Source of the DNA: Cytidiella melzeri | Taxonomy: Eukaryota > Basidiomycota > Agaricomycetes > Polyporales > Irpicaceae | Assembly (NCBI GenBank): GCA_022592445.1 | Contig: JABYQR010000161.1 | Coordinates: forward strand, 1 to 64,000 | Direction: 5' to 3' | DNA length: 64,000 bases | In this document: one piece after another, positions 31,192-40,561 of the stretch | Layout of the letters: each line of letters starts with the position of its first letter | How positions within the stretch are numbered: the stretch's first letter is position 1 | The notes under the pieces: model-generated | Database searches by the model: none | What the model was told of the DNA's origin: nothing | What the model saw: only the letters and a program-made list of their open reading frames with translations | Translations under genes and position numbers: made by a program

Positions 31192-31399
31192 TGTGGTGGG
31201 AGTGGGGAAACAGTTTCAGGGGTAGTGATGGGATCAGGAATAATGGGGGTAACGTCTGGTGGAGCCGGTGGGTTTTCCGGTACAACTAAACTGGTATTGA
31301 CCTCGACTTCTTCAGGAACTCCGACAATCAACGGTATTTGACTGTTATCGCAAGCTACGTATCCAGGTATCGTTGTCCTTCTCTGAAATGACGGGATAC

Positions 31400-31540
31400 T
31401 ACAAACTTTTGATTTCGGTTCGGACACGGCTGTTGTTCGCAGATTTCAATATATGCGTGGTCCTCTTCGTTATCGTGATAATCCTGAAGATCGTCGGGAT
31501 CAAAGACGTGGAAATGATTATCGCACTCAATGATTGCTAT
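31400..31540 (-). CDS. Cys/His module (CPNR motif) upstream of gypsy-C Gag
   Basis: On the minus strand, directly after two in-frame TAG codons (31546-31541), the frame reads IAIIECDNHFHVFDPDD... then IEICEQQPCPNRNQKFVVSR and stops near 31360. The spacing CxxH - about 25 residues - C-x4-C followed by PNR matches gypsy-A (CENY...ICEAQPCPNR) and the copia-3 N-terminus (CDRH...VCQTSPCPNR). It may bind zinc. It has no AUG of its own, so expression would need readthrough, splicing or frameshifting. Confidence 0.5.
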
Positions 31541-32350
31541 CTACTACAAAGGAAGTTTCTCAAAATATCCTCCGTCTGCTACAAATGCAACTCGACTCGT
31601 GACCTCTGTCAACCTCTTGCGTAATTGCGTGAAGTTGATCTGCCCTACTGACTGCAAACCCCAGTTCAGTGCTTTGAGCTGGGCAGGCGTGCGCGTGGAG
31701 AGTACTTCCTCCGTATGCTCTGTGAGGTACAGAAGCTTGTCGTTGAGTAGCAGGACTGACTTGACCTGTGAATCGTTGCGGTCACGGGTAAGCTCGATCA
31801 GGATCTTGAGGCGTCTGGTGGTGGCCTCGATCTTCGGCTTGAGAATGCCGACTTGATCCTTGATAGAGAACTTATGGAATCGAGTGTCACCGGTTTCTGT
31901 GCGTCCGGTCGAGGTGGTGCGGGTGCCCGAGAGATGCGATCCTTGAGAGACGGTTTCTCAATACGGTCGGCGAGAGTTTGCGACGTTCAGTGCGTGTGCG
32001 TTCCTTGATAGACTCGTTGTCACGAGCAAACTTTTCGTGGTCGAAGTGGGGGAGTCTAGTACCGAGAGGATGGTAGTGAGGACGGCGTGAGACGTACGAG
32101 ACGATGGCTTCAAGGTCCTTCTCTGTGTAGAGATGGGGACGACCTTGTTTGCGCAGTTCTTGTCGAGCCTCAAAGAAAGACTCGGGTACGTTACGACGGA
32201 TGCGTACGTCTTTCGGCACTACAACCACGACGTGAGAATGAAGATCAAGGGTCCGGGCCAATACAACGTACTGGTAAACCGGGGGGACTAAACTTTTAAA
32301 AACTTTGGGGAAAGGAAAATGTGCGGTTGCGCGACGTCCAGGCGAGCGTA
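31541..32350 (-). pseudogene. ORF0 of gypsy-C: homologue of gypsy-A ORF0
   Basis: The N-terminal half (31887-32350) has PKVFKSLVPPVY, VVPKDVRIRRNVPESFFEAR, then LYTEKDLEAIVSYVSRRP, matching HKYTEKELKAIASYVGRR in gypsy-A. One base shift near 31,900 leads to the C-terminal half: FSIKDQVGILKPKIEATTRR, QLKALNWGLQSVGQINFTQL and FVADGGYFEKLPL, then TAG TAG at 31546-31541. This matches the WGL..G.I.FT.LR block of gypsy-A. There is no internal Met here either. Confidence 0.6.
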
Positions 32351-32353
32351 CGG

Positions 32354-32623
32354 AGATTCTACCTAATGTCAAGAACACAACCAAACTCTATGAAGAGCGA
32401 GGAAGTGACGACGGGGATGGAGGAACGACGAGCGGACTCGCGTGGACGATGACGACAAGGAAGATGATGATGATGATGGAGAGACAACGACGAGGGAGCA
32501 GCTAACGATGAGCTAAAGACCAGGATATATTAGCAAGTGATGAACTAGTACAAGGTGAACGTCACCTAAAGACCAGGAGGTAGAATCTGAGGTCTTTAGG
32601 GAGCTACAGGGTGGGTTTATATA
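32354..32623 (-). promoter_or_regulatory. TATA box, putative self-primer and PBS of gypsy-C
   Basis: On the minus strand TATATAAA starts at 32623. AGATTCTACCT starts 35 nt downstream (32588-32578). The sequence right after the LTR (32364-32354) is AGGTAGAATCT, its perfect 11-nt complement. Position and spacing equal those in gypsy-A although the sequences differ. Confidence 0.65.
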
Positions 32624-32859
32624 CATCTCAGACAAAGACCCCTGGTACCGGGTCTGTACTCCTAACACTGCCGTGGGAACGTATGGTGTGCTATGGTGCG
32701 ATGTTCTACAATATTCCACAATGTTCCAGCACCTTCTATGATCATGTGACCAGTCTGTCACATGTACTTTGATCACATGCAGTAGCCATGTATCATCGAT
32801 AAGATAAGATAAGGAAAATAAAAGGAAAAAGAAAAGAAAAAGTATGCATGTTCGTGACA
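32367..32859 (-). repeat. Gypsy-C 5' LTR (493 bp)
   Basis: See the element entry for ends and TSD. The end nearest the PBS contains a run of GATGATGATGATG. Confidence 0.92.
32513..32565 (-). promoter_or_regulatory. Putative leader intron in gypsy-C LTR
   Basis: Minus-strand GTGACG (32565) to TTTAG (32513), 53 nt, with GCTAATA as a good branch-site candidate. The exon end TCCTGGTCTTTAG (32578-32566) is repeated as the intron end (32525-32513). Confidence 0.5.
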
Positions 32860-32864
32860 CACGT

Positions 32865-33527
32865 CTAGAAAAGCTCAGACAGGTTCGGGCAGAAGCCGAA
32901 GCTGCCTCGCGTCTATCTAAGGAAAAGATGGCCGAAGCTTCCGCATACACCCGCAGAACTACTCCAGTCTTCAAGGAAGGGGACCTCGTGTGGTTGTCTT
33001 CCAAGAACGTCAAAGTACATCAGCAGTCTGACAAGCTAGGGCCTAGACAGCTTGGTCCATTCACAGTTCTTCAGAAAACCGGTGAACATATGTATCGGAT
33101 CAAACTCAAATCCGGATATCGTATTCACGACAACATCAACGTTGAACGGCTATCTCCGTATCGAGGAAACGAAGTAAACGGCCTCATACCAGAACCACCA
33201 GCACCGATCATAGTAGATGATCAACAAGTCTATGAAGTCGAGAAGATCCTAGACAGTCGGATCTATCGGAAGCAAATGCAGTACCTAGTCAAATGGAAAG
33301 GCTATGGAGAAGGCGATGTAACGTGGGAACCTGCAGTAAATCTGACCAATGCGAAAGAGAGCATTGCAGAGTTCCATGCCAGACATACCAATGCACCTCA
33401 GAAATTGCCCAAAGCACTCTTCGACTCCATTCCTTGGAAACCGTTGGAGAACATCACAGAAGCTATTGCATCTGACCTCGAGTGGGCAGATGGTAGAGTC
33501 CCTGGTCTTAGTTCATTGAGGCGATGA
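32865..33527 (+). pseudogene. Gypsy-A Pol C-terminus with chromodomain
   Basis: Continues NLDAR from 24923 as LEKLRQVRAEAEAASRLSKE, the GPY-like region (LGPRQLGPFTVLQKTGEHMY) and a chromodomain: VEKILDSRIYRKQMQYLVKW then GYGEGDVTWEPAVNLTNAKE. It ends GLSSLRR with TGA at 33525-33527, followed by the polypurine tract and 3' LTR. The upstream AUG reading (MHVRD) is read from gypsy-C LTR and is not real. Its chromodomain is closely similar to that of gypsy-C, placing the two in neighbouring chromovirus lineages. Confidence 0.87.
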
Positions 33528-33545
33528 ATTTTAGGAGGGGGGTAA

Positions 33546-34266
33546 TGACATGGATAGTCCAACAGAGACCGGATTTTTCCAACAATGTCACAAGTTTACA
33601 GCCTTGGGCGCCTATCTAGAGCGCTTGTTTTCCGGCTAGGAGCGTTACCGGACCTAACCCTAACCCGGGTCACGTGACATCTTGCCTTATTTATCAATAG
33701 TCCAGACCCAAACCCTAGACTCAGTCTGGAGCGGTTCCAGATTAACCTAGGCTATTGTTCTATTGTTCCTCTTCCATTTATGGGGATTCCCCCAGGTCTT
33801 ATTGTTCTATTGTTCTTATCCTAGTTGGTCTATTGTTTTATTGTTCTACGTACCCTGGTCCTTGACAGTTACTCAGGTCCTTGACAGTTACTCAGGTCCT
33901 TGACAGTTACCCTGGTTCTTTATTGTTCTATTGTTACTCCAGTCCCACAGTTACTCCAGTCCCTAGTGTGGGAACTGGTGCACAGACCACCCAGACCCAG
34001 TATATATAGTACCCCTTACCCTCCCTGGTTCTGCATCTTGACCTCTTCGTCATTTGCACTGCCAGGTGAGTTACTCAATGTAACCTAGTATAAGCATAAT
34101 ATTAACTTCGTCATTTGCACTGCCAGTATCCGGCCTCTGTGCCTGCTTGCCTGCTCATCATCGACTCTGACCTTGTTGTCGTCGTTGGAGATCCCTTTCC
34201 TTTTCACCATCATCCACTCCACCCTTGTTTAGGGTTTAGCAGTATAGCAGCAGTCGCTCCGCGACA
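33546..34266 (+). repeat. Gypsy-A 3' LTR (721 bp)
   Basis: Same ends as the 5' LTR. It is shorter through loss of one minisatellite copy and a small deletion in the repeated GGGATTCCCCCAGG region. Confidence 0.92.
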
Positions 34267-34271
34267 CGTAG

Positions 34272-37200
34272 CATATGAAATGAAAGCGTATGTCGATATG
34301 CTTCGTTCGAGCGTGAAACTTGTCGTCGCGAGCTAGCGCGATGGCACCTTGATTGTCGCCTCGTACTTCGATAGGTTTGTCGGGTGCACGGTAAACTTCA
34401 ATCAAGAAATTTTGGAGCCAAATCGCCTCCTTGGTGGCATGAGTGAGTGCGACATACTCTGCTTCTGTCGTGGAGAGCGAAACCATTTCTTGACGTTTTG
34501 ATGACCAGGATACCGCGCCTCCTATCAAGAACACGTATCCAGATATGGCGTGGTGGTCCTCGTTGGACCTGCTGTCAGCGTCGGAATAACCGTGAAGGTT
34601 CGCGTCCTCAGACCCTCCGAGTACCAAACGAAGGTCGCGGGTCTTCTTGAGGTAAGCATACACACGCTTCAGTGCAGTCCAATGGGTTTGACCGGGATTT
34701 TCGCCGAATTTCGCCAACTGAGCCACGGCATAGGTGATGTCAGGACGAGTTGCAACGGATATATACATGAGTGCGCCTAGTGCCTCGCAATAAGGTTTGT
34801 TGTGCATGTACGCGAGTTCCGCAGGAGTTGTTGGGCACTGGTCTTTTGACAGTACGACATTTGGATCGCTCGGGAGTGCAAGAGGTTTGATGTCCGTAAA
34901 ACCATATCGCTCGAGAATCTGGTCAATGTATGTACCTTGGAATAAGGAAATGGTACGAGCGTCGCAGTTTCGGATGAGCTCAATGCCGAGCATCCAACGG
35001 ATTGGGCCTGAACCGACTATTTCTAGTCGCGCGGTCACTTTCTCCTTGAGTATTTCCATGCGCATCCGGTCTGGGACGATGAGGGACATGTCGTCTACGT
35101 GCACGAAGACGACAACCAGATGACCGTCTGGGAGGTGACGAAAGTATACGGCATGGTCGTGTTCAGACCGAGTGAGACCCAAGTCTTCCATGTGCTTCCG
35201 GAGAGTCTGGGCCCAGCAACGACCAGCCTGCTTTAGTCCATAGAGGCAAGCCCGTAGTTTTAGCACCTGTCCTGGCTTGAAGCCTTTGAGTTCGACGCCT
35301 CAAGGAGGTTTCATGTAAATGTCCTCGCCTTCCTCGAGTCAACCATAGAGGTAGGCCGATTTGACGTCGATCTGATCAATCTCGTAGCCCTCTTTAGCAG
35401 CGATTGCAAGGATGGAACGAATGGAGGACATCTTGGCTACTGGGGCGAAGGTGTCGTCTGCTTGGTAATCTACGCCATGTACCTGGGTATTGCCTCGTGC
35501 TACCAAGCGAGCTCTTTGTGCTATCTCGTTCCCGTGCTTGTCTCATTTTGTACAAAAAACCCACTTGCAGTTTATGACATTCACTCCCGATGGAGGATCA
35601 ACGTAATCCCAAGAATTTCGGGCGTCGAGCCGTGAGATCTTGTCTTCCATGGCAGCCTTGATAGTGTTCCAATTTGGTTGCTTCATGGCTTCGGCGAGTG
35701 ATCGGGGATCAGCAGCTGCAACGTCTGACATAGCGTGTACCATGTTTGCTGCGATGACCTCGTCTGGTTCGTCTAATTCATCACCAGTGATGGCTTTTCC
35801 TTCCAAGATTTCTTGTAGCTTCCTGGAAGGTTTTGGCGCACGTTTGCCAGACACAATGTCGGCAGAGTCGAATTCATCCGGGATGATGACATCGGATGGA
35901 ATTTCCGTAGGCTCAGAGCCGAGAGGAACCAGTGACGTGGTTGGTGTAATTAGTCGAGACGCGGGATTTTTCTCGGTGACTTGTTCTAGATCCAAGTCCG
36001 GCAACTCCCCCTCAACGAGAGAAGTCTCACGCGTCGAGAACACAATGTTGCGTTCAACGGTGGCTCGTTTTGTCGATGGCCAGTACACCCAATAGCCGTT
36101 GGAATTGGCCTCTGGTCCTAGCCATCGTCCCTCCACCGCACGATCGTCTAGCTTCGGGGTTTTAGGCTGCTTGCGCACGTAGCATATAGCACCAAAAGGT
36201 CGCAGATCAGCGAGATCTGGCACTTTGTGGAAACGGGCCTCGTAGGGAGTCTTGTAGCCAATAGCACTTTTTGCCGTGCGATTGAATAAGTAAACGGAGT
36301 AAGCGTGCGCAAAACCCCAGAGAGACCGTGGGAGGCCAGCAGCCGCTAGCATGGCGCGTACGGAGTTGAAGACAGTCCGATGACATCGCTCGGCAGCGCC
36401 GTTGTGTTCAGGGGTGTCGTGGACAGTAAGTCGCCGATCAGTGCCTCGGCGCTCCAGATAGGCCGTCATATTGTCTGACAAGAACTCGCCGCCTCGATTG
36501 CTATGCACACATTTGAAACGAATCCCGTACTGTGTCTCAGTGCTTGTCTCGTAGATGACATATTTTGCAAAAGCTTCATCTTTAGATTTGAGAAGTGGCT
36601 CCTCAAGCCAAGATGTAGCGTCATCGAGCATGGTGCAAGTGTAGAGTGCGTGGTTGGTTGTTTGAACCGGAGCGGGTCCCCAGAGATCCATATGAATAAG
36701 ATCGCCAAAATTTTGAGCGCGTGGAGAAGTCCTTGCTGCAGCGATGGGCTTCCGAGTGGCTTTCGCCCGCAAACATGCATCACACTCGCGTTCTTCCATC
36801 TGCGAAGGGTCGATAGCAATACCGGCGATCGTTCTGTCCTTCAGCATCCGTCTCAGGTAGGAGTAGGACGTGTGACCCAGACGTCGGTGCAGCTCGTACA
36901 AGGAGATGAGCGGGGTGGAGATGGAAAGAGCCTGGTCACCATGCACTACTCGATAGAGACCGTCTACTTTGGGAATAGTTGCTATGTTTGGCCCACGTTG
37001 CCCCCGACGGATTTGACAAGTCCCGTTCCAAAGGGAAATGTTTAGTCCGACGTCGTCCAATCGACCGAGAGAGACCAGCGTGGCGGACATACTCGGTGCG
37101 TACAGAACGTCTTTGAGGAGGACGTTTGTGCTTGACTTCCCATTTGGCACGGTGACACGCATGTCACCCAAGCCTAGTGCTTTGAACGTCTGCGAGTTCG

Positions 37201-38707
37201 CGGCGCAAATGGCACGAGACGTGACTTCGCGATAGTTTTCGAGCAAGTCTCGATAGGGAGTCATGTGACTGGTAGCACCCGAGTCATAGATTTCAATGGA
37301 GAGGGGGGGTTCGCCAACAACTTCAGTGATAGTGGCACCAGCGAAGGAGGGATCGTCAATGAGATCGGAGCAGTCTATCTCGCAGACCTCGGGCTCATCG
37401 TAAGCCACAGCGCTCCATACTTCGTCGACGCGTACAGCGTGCGCGGCAGCGGCCGTGTCGGAAGCTTTTGGCTTAGTGTCGGAGGTGCTGGATGCCTGCG
37501 CAGCATGTGCGCGTTCAGGCTTCTTCTGGCTGGGCGGAGATCCACATTTGTCGCTCTTGTGCCCCTTTCCGCCGCAGCAGTAACAGGTAATGTCGGAGGT
37601 ATCGGACGAAGAGGCCTTAGCAGCCGAGCCTCCTCTGCCATTGCTCCCTAGCTCCTTGCCACGGCCTCGACCGCGACCGCGCCCTTTTCCTCTAAAGGAG
37701 TGGCTTGCAGAATGCGCCGCGTCTTCCTTTTTGGGACGAGTCGTAGAAGTTGAAGGCGCTGATGCTGCGCGTGACTGCGCCTCAATCCTGAGAAGATTTA
37801 TCAAGTCGTGAGGGTTGATCTTCTTTTGTTGAGCAGCAGCCACCGTGGAGTTGTAAATGCGAATGGAATGCTCGTAGGCAACGACGACGTGCTTGTAGCC
37901 AGAAGGAATGGAGGATATGATGGCGGAGACGAAGTTCTCGTCCGTGACAGTGACGTTCTGTTTGGCGAGCTTGTCTTTGACGAGAATGAGATCGTCGAGG
38001 TGCGACTGGATCTTCTTTCCATCCATGCATTTGAGCGTGTACAGGCGCTCGAGAGACGTGGCCTGAGTAATAGTGGTACTCATGCCGAAACGTGCTTTGA
38101 GAGCGTCCATGACCTCGTGCGGTTGCTGCTTTGCTTTGACTGTCAGAAATATCGAGTCCGGAACCTTGTTCAGGATCGCGGCGCGCAACGCGTTCTTCTC
38201 TGCATCCTGTGCTTGAGGAGCAGCGGTCGTGAGGTAGTCTCCGACACCGCAGCATGAAGCGACCATGGCGACCCGTTCGTACCAAATCTGGTAGTTCGAC
38301 CCGTCTGTCTGGAGCTTTGGTACATCGCCAAAAGCCTTAAATATTCCCGATGACATGTTTCGAGTGGATGGTAGGTTGGGTGGGCTCGAAATGATGGGAG
38401 GGGTCGATTGTTGGGAAGGTGCTCGACTGCCAGAGTCAGAGCGACCTGCGGTAATTTGTCGAACAGTCGAGGATTGTCTTCTGATGCGCGTTAGCTGGCT
38501 GATGTCGATATCCTCGTGCCAGTCGGAGATCAGAGTTGTCCTCGGTATGTGAGTGTTTCGGTTTGGACACGGAGAGGTTTGGCAAACCTCCCAAAGGTTG
38601 TTCGGATCGGACGGGTCTCGATGTCGATCGCAAAACTCGAGTTTGTCAAAGAGATGATGGAGCCCGTAGCAAGCCAATTGCGAGTACTCGGCTTTGTCCT
38701 CAGACAT
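34272..38707 (-). pseudogene. Copia-3 Gag-protease-integrase-RT-RNase H polyprotein
   Basis: One frame runs from an AUG at 38707 to the gypsy-A insertion. Its N-terminus carries the Cys/His module (FCDRHRDPSDPNNLWEV then CQTSPCPNR; residues 26-50). Next: UBN2-type Gag, knuckle CYCCGGKGHKSDKC, protease IYDSGATSHMTP, integrase zinc region (HRRLGHTSYSYLRRM...CDACLRAK), core LIHMDLWGPAP, second catalytic site VHSNRGGEF with Asn where copia has Asp, and HNGAAERCHRTV. RT: QIDVKSAYLYG, YGLKQAGRCWAQ, VFVHVDDMSLI; RNase H: YSDADSRSNEDHHAISGYVF. Three TGA codons at 35543-35545, 35339-35341 and 35300-35302 interrupt RT in the same frame. They and the D-to-N change make it inactive. Confidence 0.87.
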
Positions 38708-38748
38708 TCGATTGTGTCCAGATGTTCCCGAGAGATTAGAGCCTCTCG

Positions 38749-38760
38749 GGGCTCATAACC
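38749..38760 (-). promoter_or_regulatory. Copia-3 primer-binding site (half tRNA-iMet type)
   Basis: Immediately after the 5' LTR the minus strand reads GGTTATGAGCCC, identical to the copia-2 site. Confidence 0.75.
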
Positions 38761-39235
38761 TGAAGAAGTTCAAGCTGAACTTCGTGGCGCAGGTGGCGAC
38801 TACAGCGCCGGCTCTAACGGACGAATCGGAGAGCGCGCACGAATACCTAATAGACACAACGTGTCAACTAACTTCAGAGTAGGTAAAGGCTCTGGTATTT
38901 AGTTACCTAATAGACACAACGTGTCAACTACTACGGATGACGTGAGTACAAGTAGAAAGAAGGGTCCGAGAGAGAACTCACACTTCAGAGTAGGTAAAGG
39001 CTCTGAAGTGTGTGTGCTATCTACGCTCGTGTTTTATGGAGAGTCCTAAAGGCTGTTCAAACTTACAAGTAACCTAGATACACGTATGAGGCTGAGAGCA
39101 GTGCGAGCGGAAGAAACGAGTACGTGAGGCAATGAGAACGGAAGAAACGGAAAGTGGAACACCAGTTGCCTGATGCGGAAGCAAACAAAGAAAGGAAAAT
39201 TTTGTCGGCGACTATGCCGGATATGTCATTCAACA
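38761..39235 (-). repeat. Copia-3 5' LTR (475 bp)
   Basis: Almost identical to 17122-17596 (differences such as AAGTTCAAGC versus AAGTTTGAGC), so insertion was fairly recent although the ORF already has stops. Confidence 0.92.
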
Positions 39236-39371
39236 ATTCCTGCTCGAGGTCCTGGATGACCTGGTCTGCTGTTCGCTCCTCATTCGCCAACTGAGTGATG
39301 ATGGCCTGGAGAGCGGGGTCCCCACGGTAGTTTGGGCGGACCTGTAGATGCGGATTGACTTGATCTGCCAT
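39236..39371 (-). pseudogene. Gag N-terminus of the Ngaro-like element
   Basis: Starts MADQVNPHLQVRPNYRGDPA at 39371 and continues LQAIITQLANEERTADQVIQ then DLEQE, where copia-3 entered. Joining to 17121 restores the frame (DLEQEWDQRHNEAV). CTATTTCAG just before the AUG could be a splice acceptor of an upstream leader exon. Confidence 0.75.
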
Positions 39372-40186
39372 GCGCGCGTCTGAAATAGAGAAAGCAGAGA
39401 TGCAAAAGACAGAGCTGGATCCAGAGAGAGAACAGCCCGCTGGCGAGGGACGTGGCGGTCGGAGGAAAAGCGACCGCTTTCCTCAGACGCCCGCCCTGCG
39501 CGTCTCCCATAGACCCTGTTCTGGGCTTGGCTCGTACCTCGCCTCGTCCAGATTGTACAGTTGCTAATGATGCCTATTTCTCAATGTTCCTATCTGTGTA
39601 GAGCTACTACTTCCTTATCAAATCTTGTACACAGCGGCCAGTAGCATGAATACATGTATAGGTTTTTTTTTCAAGGTAAGTAAGTAGTAAGCGGTAGTTC
39701 CCTCCCGAACAAATAGTTGACTTCCTGTCCCCAGTTCACTTCTGGGTCATCGACAGTATGAGCAAGAACTGCTGAGTGCACTACAGCCTTCACGCGCGTC
39801 GTAGTGTCGGTCGTGCGAATGGATCGTCTTCATCCTGATCATGATGGTCGAGAGGCTTGTGGGATGAATAGCTGGCAGCGAGCCTGTGTAGACCACTGCG
39901 GCTACTTATTCTACAAGCATGTACTTATGGACTGCACATGCTTCGCTAAGGCGTCGCCTCAATGGTCGTAACGAAATAGCCTCTCTTCCGTGTCCCCATA
40001 GTGACATTCCCTACTGAAGCTCGATTTCTTCTCAGTTGAGCCTGATTCTGCGTCGGGATCTACGACTCTCTCACCTCACTCTCGCGGAAACAGAAATACC
40101 GACGGAAGATACGTGTTCCCAATGGCTCGTAGCAGCCAGTTGACACCAAACGGTGCGTGTCTGAAGCTACTTAAAGGTCAGCACGG
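39372..40186. other. Upstream flank of YR element and intergenic DNA
   Basis: This marks the boundary between the repeat cluster and the gene-rich part. No coding region or RNA gene was recognised. It probably contains the unidentified left terminal repeat of the YR element and its promoter. Confidence 0.4.
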
Positions 40187-40561
40187 ATGGTACTCGATGC
40201 CATTCAAGTTATTAACTCCAATATGCCCAGTGTGAACTGCACAGGCGTCGACGTCGCTACGACGCTGTCCCCAGCTTGGACGTCTTCGAAAGCCGCGGAG
40301 GTCCTTGTCATCGCCGGGGCGTTCGGAAGCTTCATCGTCTGTACCATCGCCCTAGTCTTTGCTCTGGTCGTTTGCTGCCGAGGAGGACGCATCTCCCCAT
40401 GGGCATGTCCACTAGAATCACCTGCCTTTTGCTGTAGGCGGATTCCGACGAAGTCAGCACAAAATCCGCGCGCAACCTCTTCTCAAGCCAGTCATCGACT
40501 AACTGGCAGTACGACTGTCACTCATGTCCAAAGGTTCCGCTGTTCTGACATTAGATTATAG
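40187..40561 (+). CDS. Hypothetical small membrane protein
   Basis: 124-residue frame starting MVLDAIQVINSNMPSVNCTG. Residues about 37-63 form one strong hydrophobic segment (VLVIAGAFGSFIVCTIALVF then ALVVCC). It is followed by a basic, Cys-containing stretch (CCRRIPTKSAQ) and a Ser/Thr-rich tail. A single-pass protein with an extracellular N-terminus is the simplest reading. I do not recognise the family, and the frame could be fortuitous. TACTTAAAGG at about 40168 is a weak TATA-like element. Confidence 0.35.
   Translation: MVLDAIQVINSNMPSVNCTGVDVATTLSPAWTSSKAAEVLVIAGAFGSFIVCTIALVFALVVCCRGGRISPWACPLESPAFCCRRIPTKSAQNPRATSSQASHRLTGSTTVTHVQRFRCSDIRL

Larger units (their letters stand above)
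24924..32859 (-). mobile_element. Gypsy-C: chromodomain Ty3/gypsy element, TSD CACGT
   Basis: LTRs at 24924-25418 and 32367-32859 have plus-strand ends TGTCAAGAACAC and GTTCGTGACA, flanked by CACGT at 24919-24923 and 32860-32864. The minus-strand order is PBS, ORF0, Cys/His module, Gag, protease, RT, RNase H, integrase, chromodomain, polypurine tract AAAAGGGGGGTAA. It has at least three single-base frame breaks and one solo LTR insertion, so it looks recent but inactive. Confidence 0.93.
17740..34266 (+). mobile_element. Gypsy-A: chromodomain Ty3/gypsy element, TSD CGTAG
   Basis: LTRs at 17740-18490 and 33546-34266 share ends TGACATGGATAG and CTCCGCGACA, and are flanked by CGTAG at 17735-17739 and 34267-34271. 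The internal order is PBS, ORF0, Cys/His module, Gag, protease, RT, RNase H, integrase, chromodomain, then polypurine tract AGGAGGGGGGTAA. Pol is interrupted by a solo LTR at 21449 and by gypsy-C at 24924; both excise in silico to restore the frame. Confidence 0.93.
17122..39235 (-). mobile_element. Copia-3: Ty1/copia element, split by gypsy-A, TSD ATTCC
   Basis: LTRs at 17122-17596 and 38761-39235 (475 bp each) are flanked by ATTCC at 17117-17121 and 39236-39240. On the minus strand a half tRNA-iMet PBS, Gag-protease-integrase-RT-RNase H and a polypurine tract (AGGGGGAG at 17597-17605) lie between them. Gypsy-A is inserted in RNase H with TSD CGTAG. Confidence 0.92.
12380..39371 (-). mobile_element. 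Ngaro-like (DIRS-order) YR retrotransposon, split by copia-3
   Basis: On the minus strand the order is Gag N-terminus (39371 to 39236), the 22-kb copia-3 insert, Gag remainder (17121 to about 15496), RT and RNase H (15722 to 13545), and tyrosine recombinase (13918 to 12380). RT/RNase H plus YR with no DDE integrase defines DIRS/Ngaro-type elements. Removing copia-3 and one ATTCC copy joins DLEQ with EWDQRHNEAV in frame. Outer terminal repeats were not identified, so these bounds are the coding limits. Confidence 0.85.

Noticed and set aside
12000..39600. Split direct repeats expected at the ends of a Ngaro element
   Set aside because: I compared 11947-12379 with 39372-39600 by eye and saw no convincing shared repeat; element ends are left undefined.
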